From CAYGTK01 sp964352775 (GTDB lineage Bacteria > Bacteroidota > Bacteroidia > Chitinophagales > CAIOSU01), in assembly GCA_964352775.1 (NCBI GenBank), contig CAYGTK010000064.1, positions 1 to 18,445 on the forward strand: a stretch of 18,445 bases of DNA, in the 5' to 3' direction. Under the pieces are notes generated by a model. It saw nothing but the letters and a program-made list of their open reading frames with translations, was not told where the DNA came from and searched no databases. Made by a program: the position numbers and the translations under genes. This document shows positions 14,853 through 18,445 of this stretch, one piece after another. Position 1 is the stretch's first letter; every line of letters starts with the position of its first letter.

Positions 14853-15420
14853 GTTGGCTAACTTTGGTTAAGATGATCTGAATACTGTTATCTATAAATT
14901 TCATTCGTTTTTGAGGGGTATGGATAAGGCAAAAACTTATAGAGGTACAGAATAAACTCAATAACTGTCCAGAATAGAAAGAAGGTGCTTCGCTAGTCGG
15001 TTTCTGCTCTGATAAAGCCTTAATAAAAGCAGTGTCCAATTCTAGCATATAGTTATCTAAATACGCTTTCACTTCTTCGTTTTGGTCTGCTACTTCGGTA
15101 GCAATGTGAATTATGTAGCAGCCAGGTGGCCTTTTATCAGTTTCTACAAGGTAGCTGGTAAAAAATTGCATCAGCCTTTCTTTAAGCGGTAAATGGCTGC
15201 TTAAGAGTGCAAGTTTATCGTTAATGTATCGCTCTCGGTACAATTGCAGAGAGGCTATCAATATTCCTTCTTTTGAGTCAAACTCACTGTACAAGGAAAA
15301 GCGATTAACTCGAGTGGCATCAACGATATTTTTAATAGAGCAGCCGCCGAATCCATCTTTCCAAAACATGGTTATACATGTTTCTAAAACGGCATTTCTA
15401 TTAAACTCTTTATCCCTCAT
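14833..15420 (-). CDS. TetR/AcrR-family transcriptional regulator (upstream copy)
   Basis: The 195-residue product starts MRDKEFNRNAVLETCITMFWKDGF, followed by the DNA-binding helices in GCSIKNIVDATRVNRFSLYSEFDSKEGIL (residues ~26-54). The order matches the TetR N-terminal domain, including the S-L-Y-x-x-F-x-S-K-E-x-I-L signature. The C-terminal region has R-P-P-G-C-Y-I-I-H-I-A-T-E-V, reminiscent of regulators with a G-C-x-x-x-x-x-x-x-E segment (TetR_C families linked to NemR-type proteins). The gene lies 86 bases after the SRPBCC gene but behind that gene's terminator, so it probably has its own promoter. It forms a two-gene unit with the second regulator. Confidence 0.82.
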   Translation of the reverse strand: MRDKEFNRNAVLETCITMFWKDGFGGCSIKNIVDATRVNRFSLYSEFDSKEGILIASLQLYRERYINDKLALLSSHLPLKERLMQFFTSYLVETDKRPPGCYIIHIATEVADQNEEVKAYLDNYMLELDTAFIKALSEQKPTSEAPSFYSGQLLSLFCTSISFCLIHTPQKRMKFIDNSIQIILTKVSQHAENVT

Positions 15421-15472
15421 TATTTCAACCTTATATTAAGTATTCACAATCGTAACTTACTGAAGGTATGCA

Positions 15473-15499
15473 AAATATAAAAATCGGGGCCGAAGCCCC
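15473..15499 (-). terminator. Rho-independent terminator of the SRPBCC gene
   Basis: On the minus strand GGGGC and GCCCC pair around a TTCG tetraloop (15499-15486) and are followed by GATTTTTATATT. It begins seven bases after the SRPBCC stop codon. Confidence 0.8.
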
Positions 15500-15506
15500 T
15501 TATGAA

Positions 15507-15929
15507 TTAGTTTTCACTTTTGATGTTTTGCTCTAAGCTGTCTATAATGATGTCGTAAAAGCCAGCAAATAGGTTTTTCATTTCTGTTTCTGCCTCAGCA
15601 GCTGATTCGAAGGTACACCCCCAAGTTATCTCGCAGTTGTTGCTATCCAGCTCTTTAACCGCCACGTTGCTCTTGTAAGCTGTTACTGGAAAAGGACCTT
15701 CGGTGATAATGTATTCAAACTCCCTTTTTTCTGCATTAAATGCTGTTAATTCTTCGTGAATTGCAGCATCATCAGGCATGTAGCAAGTGCGTGTAGCACC
15801 AACACCATCGCCATTAGTAATGGAACGCGCAATGGGCGAATAATTTTCAATACCTCGGAACGAACCTAGTTTTTCCCATGCGGCATTAGCTGAAACGTTG
15901 ATCGATTTAGAAACTAATACTTTAGACAT
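15507..15929 (-). CDS. SRPBCC-family (START/Bet v1-like) protein
   Basis: The 140-residue product has the usual shape of small SRPBCC proteins: an initial strand KVLVSKSINVSANAAWEKLG, then FRGIENYSPIARS, then GVGATRTCYM, E-E-L-T-A-F-N-A-E-K-R-E-F-E-Y, C-E-I-T-W-G-C-T-F-E, and a long C-terminal helix from about residue 108 (AEAETEMKNLFAGFYDIIIDSL). The fold forms a hydrophobic cavity for lipids or other small ligands; its role is not known here. A hairpin terminator separates it from the two TetR regulators that follow, so any functional link to them rests on proximity alone. A candidate -7 box lies about 47 bases upstream. Confidence 0.78.
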   Translation of the reverse strand: MSKVLVSKSINVSANAAWEKLGSFRGIENYSPIARSITNGDGVGATRTCYMPDDAAIHEELTAFNAEKREFEYIITEGPFPVTAYKSNVAVKELDSNNCEITWGCTFESAAEAETEMKNLFAGFYDIIIDSLEQNIKSEN

Positions 15930-15975
15930 CTCGATAAATTTTAAGTTAAGTGTAGAATTGATTACTTGATGATGT

Positions 15976-15983
15976 CAAAAGTA
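15976..15983 (-). promoter_or_regulatory. Candidate -7 element of the SRPBCC gene
   Basis: TACTTTTG on the minus strand matches TAnnTTTG exactly, 46 bases before the ATG at 15929. No convincing TTG -33 box is visible; the upstream segment is only T-rich. Confidence 0.4.
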
Positions 15984-16049
15984 ACTGTGCAGATAAAAGG
16001 GAAAAATAATACCGTTCAGAAACTACATAAAATATTGTTAGACAATAGA

Positions 16050-16313
16050 TTACGTGTTTGGTTTGTTGGGGTAGACTTGGCTTACTCCAACAACATATGT
16101 ATCATAGAACTTGGCAAAACTATCCGCTTGAAACTGAAAAGCTTCTTTTGCGATTTTGGTATCAGGCATTATTGTTTCAAACGAATGGAAGGCCTTTTCA
16201 AAAAGTTTAAATTCTATGGGTATTCCATTGGCCTCTAGTGCTGGAGGCCTAGGATAATGGTTTTGTTTCAGTAAGTATGCATGTAATACAATCTCGCTGG
16301 CGGGAAAATAGTA
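16050..16313 (-). pseudogene. Open C-terminal continuation of the next gene, cut off by an in-frame TAG
   Basis: Directly after the TAG that ends the 174-codon gene (16316-16314), the same frame stays open for 87 more codons to a TAA at 16050-16052. The translation looks like real protein: it begins YYFPASEIVLHAYLLKQ, continues PRPPALEANGIPIEFKLFE, then FHSFETIMPDTKIAKEAF, and ends VYPNKPNT. There is no usual start codon near its beginning (first ATG is 43 codons in). I therefore read it as the detached C-terminal part of a once longer gene of about 262 residues. A sequencing error at the TAG is the main alternative. I do not recognise the family. Confidence 0.6.
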
Positions 16314-16838
16314 CTATAGTATATTTAATTGCTGGGCTATTTCTAGCTTCCAATTATCAAGTTCCTGATACTTTAAATTATAATATGACAGAGGGATATC
16401 TAGCTTTTTGTACAATGATTCTGACTTGTCAAAACCTAATTTCTCTCCAACACTTTTAAACTGCTTCACACTAAAATCATCATCATCTATGGCAATTTCA
16501 AAGTAGTTGAACATAGTATTAAATAATAGCAGCTGCCAGTTGGTGCCATAGTCATCATATACCTCATCATGTTCTAACTCAAAGTGGAAGATTTTCTTGA
16601 TTTCATTGCCGTATCCAAACACATAAAACGATTCCCCACAATCATAAATAGGAATTATGCTAAGATCCTTCAGTATTTTGTAGTTGGATATAGTGGGCAG
16701 ATAAAAGTATGCTCCGTCTACATTTTCAACCGAGAATTTTAATTCGTCAATTTCCCCGATGTTTTTAACAAACTGTGGAGGAGCACCAAATTTAAGTAAT
16801 TCGGATTCACGCCTTTCTTTGGGTACTAAACTTATCAT
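16314..16838 (-). CDS. Unrecognised acidic protein, probably truncated by a nonsense codon
   Basis: I do not recognise this 174-residue protein. It has no signal peptide or membrane segment and is acidic, with DDDD near residue 119. The stretch IIPIYDCGESFYVFGYGNEIKKIFHFELEHDEVYDDYGTNW, given here by its segments at about residues 61-100, has the alternating strand look of SMI1/KNR4 (SUKH)-type immunity proteins. That is only an impression, and I do not claim membership. The reading frame continues past its TAG for a further 87 codons, so the natural product is probably ~262 residues. The gene stands alone between two terminator-bounded units. Confidence 0.5.
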   Translation of the reverse strand: MISLVPKERRESELLKFGAPPQFVKNIGEIDELKFSVENVDGAYFYLPTISNYKILKDLSIIPIYDCGESFYVFGYGNEIKKIFHFELEHDEVYDDYGTNWQLLLFNTMFNYFEIAIDDDDFSVKQFKSVGEKLGFDKSESLYKKLDIPLSYYNLKYQELDNWKLEIAQQLNIL

Positions 16839-16920
16839 TGGAAAACTAATTTATAAAAACACCCCTAAGTTCATCAACAAAAATTGAACGGTGTTGAAAC
16901 CGATACTAGCAAAAATATAG

Positions 16921-16954
16921 AAAAACCCCTCTTCAGCACTAAGCTAAAGAGGGG
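16921..16954 (-). terminator. Rho-independent terminator of the TPR gene
   Basis: On the minus strand CCCCTCTT (16954-16947) pairs perfectly with AAGAGGGG (16933-16926) around a 13-base loop with an inner AGC/GCT pairing, followed by five T (16925-16921). It lies 17 bases past the stop at 16971. Confidence 0.85.
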
Positions 16955-16970
16955 CCACAAACACCTACTA

Positions 16971-17555
16971 TTATCTGTATTCAGAAACAGTAGCTACGTA
17001 GTTTACCTGCACTTTATAGCTTTGGGGCTTGGTTTTTTTCTTGCCCTTTTTGCTTTTCTTTTTGGTGCGGTTTTGTTTTTGCTTCTGTTTTACTCGGGCA
17101 ATGTCCTCCTTCAGTGTCCATAGGTAGCCATCGTTAAAGCTCTCCAGTTTGGCAGCTTTAAAAAAGGCAATGGCCTCTTTATATTTATATCCATATTCGG
17201 CAACAAAACCAGAGTTTCGCAGAATCAAGGCACGGCATATACCTGGTATATTACTCATCATGCTTAGCAGTTTTTGTGCTTGCTTCAATCGGCGTGTGTT
17301 AAGCAGCAAATCGAAGTAGGCCAAACAGGTATCTACATGTTGAGGCTCGCAACTTAGTGCTTGCTCATAGTAGTCCTCTGCGGTAACATAGTCGTGAAAT
17401 TGGTACTGGTAAAACTTACCCATTAAGCAGTTGGCCCCAGCATGTTCTGGGTCGTAGCTAAGGGCATAGTTCAAATTCTCTATTACCTCCTCCAAAGCGT
17501 AAGGGTATTGCTCCATTGCCTTTACGTAGTATTGTTCAGCTAATTGTAAAGCCAT
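16971..17555 (-). CDS. Tetratricopeptide-repeat protein with lysine-rich C-terminal tail
   Basis: The 194-residue product contains about three TPR-like helical pairs: ALEEVIENLNYALSYDPEHA (near residue 20), AEDYYEQALSCEPQHVD (59-75) and Y-K-Y-K-E-A-I-A-F-F-K-A-A (about 123-135), each with the A-x-x-x-Y/F-x-x-A-L-x-x-x-P spacing. Such repeats mediate protein-protein contacts. From about residue 153 the protein is extremely basic (KQKQKQNRTKKKSKKGKKKTK), a tail that could bind nucleic acid or an acidic partner, and then ends with a strand-like YKVQVNYVATVSEYR. There is no signal peptide, so it is cytoplasmic. It is a single-gene unit with its own terminator and lies downstream of rtcB on the same strand; no partner can be named from context. 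Confidence 0.75.
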   Translation of the reverse strand: MALQLAEQYYVKAMEQYPYALEEVIENLNYALSYDPEHAGANCLMGKFYQYQFHDYVTAEDYYEQALSCEPQHVDTCLAYFDLLLNTRRLKQAQKLLSMMSNIPGICRALILRNSGFVAEYGYKYKEAIAFFKAAKLESFNDGYLWTLKEDIARVKQKQKQNRTKKKSKKGKKKTKPQSYKVQVNYVATVSEYR

Positions 17556-17785
17556 TTTATTTTCATTTAAATGTTATAAATGCAGGCTTTACAATAGTTT
17601 GGCAAGCAGTTATAACCTGCCCACCTCAACTAAACAAAGCCTACTGTTTTTGTTGGATGATTATCATCTTTTTGATCTATCATTCATTTGGTTTTTTTGG
17701 ATACTAAAGCCAAGAACCAAGAGACCAGACGTTTTATCATCTAGTACCTAGGCTCTCGGCTACGGTATCTCGTTAATTGATCTAC

Positions 17786-18445
17786 TTAAGCGCCGTCCAT
17801 CCTAACGATGCGTGGGGTGAAACTGCCTACGATGTCTACCAGATCGCTCTGGGCATTCATCACGGCACCGATGTCTTTATAAGCCAGTGGTGCTTCGTCT
17901 ATTCCACCGCCAATTAGCGTAACCTTATGGCTGGCCAATTGGCTTTTCATTTCGCTAGGCGTTAGGTTCTCTTTCGCTTTGCGGCGGCTCATTGCTCGCC
18001 CAGCACCATGCGATGCCGAGTTGATAGCACTTTGCATTCCGCGACCACGAACGATATAACCCGGTGCCGTCATCGATCCAGGGATGATTCCCAACACACC
18101 TTTCCCTGCCGGGGTAGCCCCCTTTCGGTGAACGATGGCCTCGGTACCGTCGGCCAAGTTTTCCTTCCACGCAAAGTTGTGATGGTTCTCGATTTTAGCT
18201 ATCGGTCGGCGATTCAGCTCGCGCGAAAGGCGGTGATGTATTTGATCGTGACAAGCCTTGGCATAGTCACCCGCCAAATTCATCGCTAGCCAGTATTCCT
18301 GCCCCTCTTGCGAGTTTAAGTTCAACCAAGCTAGGTGCTTCGCCATTTTCGGCAGCCTTGTAATCTCCATTGCCAACTGCGTGTAGTGCTTGGCAATGGC
18401 CGCTCCAAGGCCTCGCGAACCAGAGTGAGACAGTACACCCAAGTA
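17786..18445 (-). CDS. rtcB: RtcB-family RNA-splicing ligase, C-terminal part
   Basis: The frame runs off the right edge of the window, so only the last ~219 residues are seen; the TTG at 18442-18440 is an internal Leu. Conserved RtcB motifs appear in order: LGVLSHSGSRGLG at the beginning, ENHHNFAW (metal-binding histidines), HRKGATPA, IPGSMTAPGYIVRGRG, and SASHGAGRAMSR, whose His is the residue guanylylated during catalysis. DEAPLAYKDI follows near the end. RtcB joins RNA 2',3'-cyclic phosphate to 5'-OH ends using GTP and manganese and acts in RNA repair. The protein fragment appears intact. The 230 bases after its stop (17556-17785) hold no gene I can support, only a long-range weak inverted repeat (17584-17590 with 17636-17642). 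Confidence 0.92.
   Translation of the reverse strand, partial: YLGVLSHSGSRGLGAAIAKHYTQLAMEITRLPKMAKHLAWLNLNSQEGQEYWLAMNLAGDYAKACHDQIHHRLSRELNRRPIAKIENHHNFAWKENLADGTEAIVHRKGATPAGKGVLGIIPGSMTAPGYIVRGRGMQSAINSASHGAGRAMSRRKAKENLTPSEMKSQLASHKVTLIGGGIDEAPLAYKDIGAVMNAQSDLVDIVGSFTPRIVRMDGA

Noticed and set aside
15966..16238. 90-codon plus-strand open frame with a basic, hydrophobic product
   Set aside because: It lies antisense to the open continuation of the 16314-16838 gene, whose translation is far more protein-like, and over the SRPBCC promoter candidate.
16884..17123. Plus-strand open frame with a hydrophobic, leucine/phenylalanine-rich end
   Set aside because: The hydrophobic run is the reverse complement of the lysine-rich tail of the TPR protein (poly-Lys reads as poly-Phe/Leu), and the frame crosses the terminator hairpin.
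17556..17785. Possible structured RNA or terminator formed by AGGCTTT (17584-17590) and AAAGCCT (17636-17642)
   Set aside because: The arms are short, the loop is long and only partly paired, and no plus-strand gene ends there.
1..18445. CRISPR arrays, tRNA or rRNA genes, insertion sequences, prophage or origin
   Set aside because: I found no regularly spaced repeats, cloverleaf-like segments, transposase or integrase frames, or clusters of DnaA-type boxes.

Overview
The window looks like a chromosomal segment of a Bacteroidota bacterium; the order is not resolved, though Chitinophagales or Sphingobacteriales would fit. The evidence is the gene content (a long TspO-type protein, a DUF4476 protein, an LpoB-like protein, stand-alone MnmD, OmpA-tailed secreted proteins) and several upstream sites matching the Bacteroidota -7 element TAnnTTTG. 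A run of 10 N at 12062-12071 shows this is draft assembly sequence.

Layout. 1-188 is the 3' end of the GTPase gene der, followed by a terminator. 189-796 is non-coding with diverged repeats. 797-2464 is an AT-rich pair of exported proteins, a cysteine-rich one and an OmpA-tailed one, with a perfect 13-bp hairpin at the start of the second. 2720-5409 encodes a TspO-like membrane protein and a large MscS-type channel; a hemolysin III/TrhA gene converges on the channel (5420-6082, minus). 6207-6995 (minus) is an FkbM-type methyltransferase and 7222-7968 (plus) a PlsC-type acyltransferase. 7958-9764 (minus) is a likely operon of a rhomboid protease, MnmD and a CmpB-type membrane protein. An LpoB-like lipoprotein gene (9887-10477) diverges from it.

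10611-12657 is a compact, AT-rich type II restriction-modification system: an m5C methyltransferase overlapping a BsuBI/PstI-family endonuclease gene. It looks horizontally acquired and sits between housekeeping-like genes. The endonuclease gene carries the N gap, which is probably a false gap.

12719-13975 holds a GNAT acetyltransferase and a convergent exported PEGA-like/DUF4476 protein. The latter has a good terminator, a strong ribosome binding site and a sigma-54-like upstream site. 14277-15929 (minus) holds an SRPBCC protein and two overlapping TetR-type regulators. 16050-16838 (minus) is an unrecognised gene whose reading frame continues for 87 codons beyond an in-frame TAG, so it looks nonsense-interrupted. 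16971-17555 is a TPR protein with a lysine-rich tail, and 17786-18445 is the C-terminal part of an RtcB RNA ligase that runs off the window.

Most genes are ordinary core or envelope functions. The parts that stand out are the mixed-type restriction-modification pair, the amber-interrupted gene, the hairpin inside the OmpA gene start and the sigma-54-like site. I did not find a clearly new multi-gene system.
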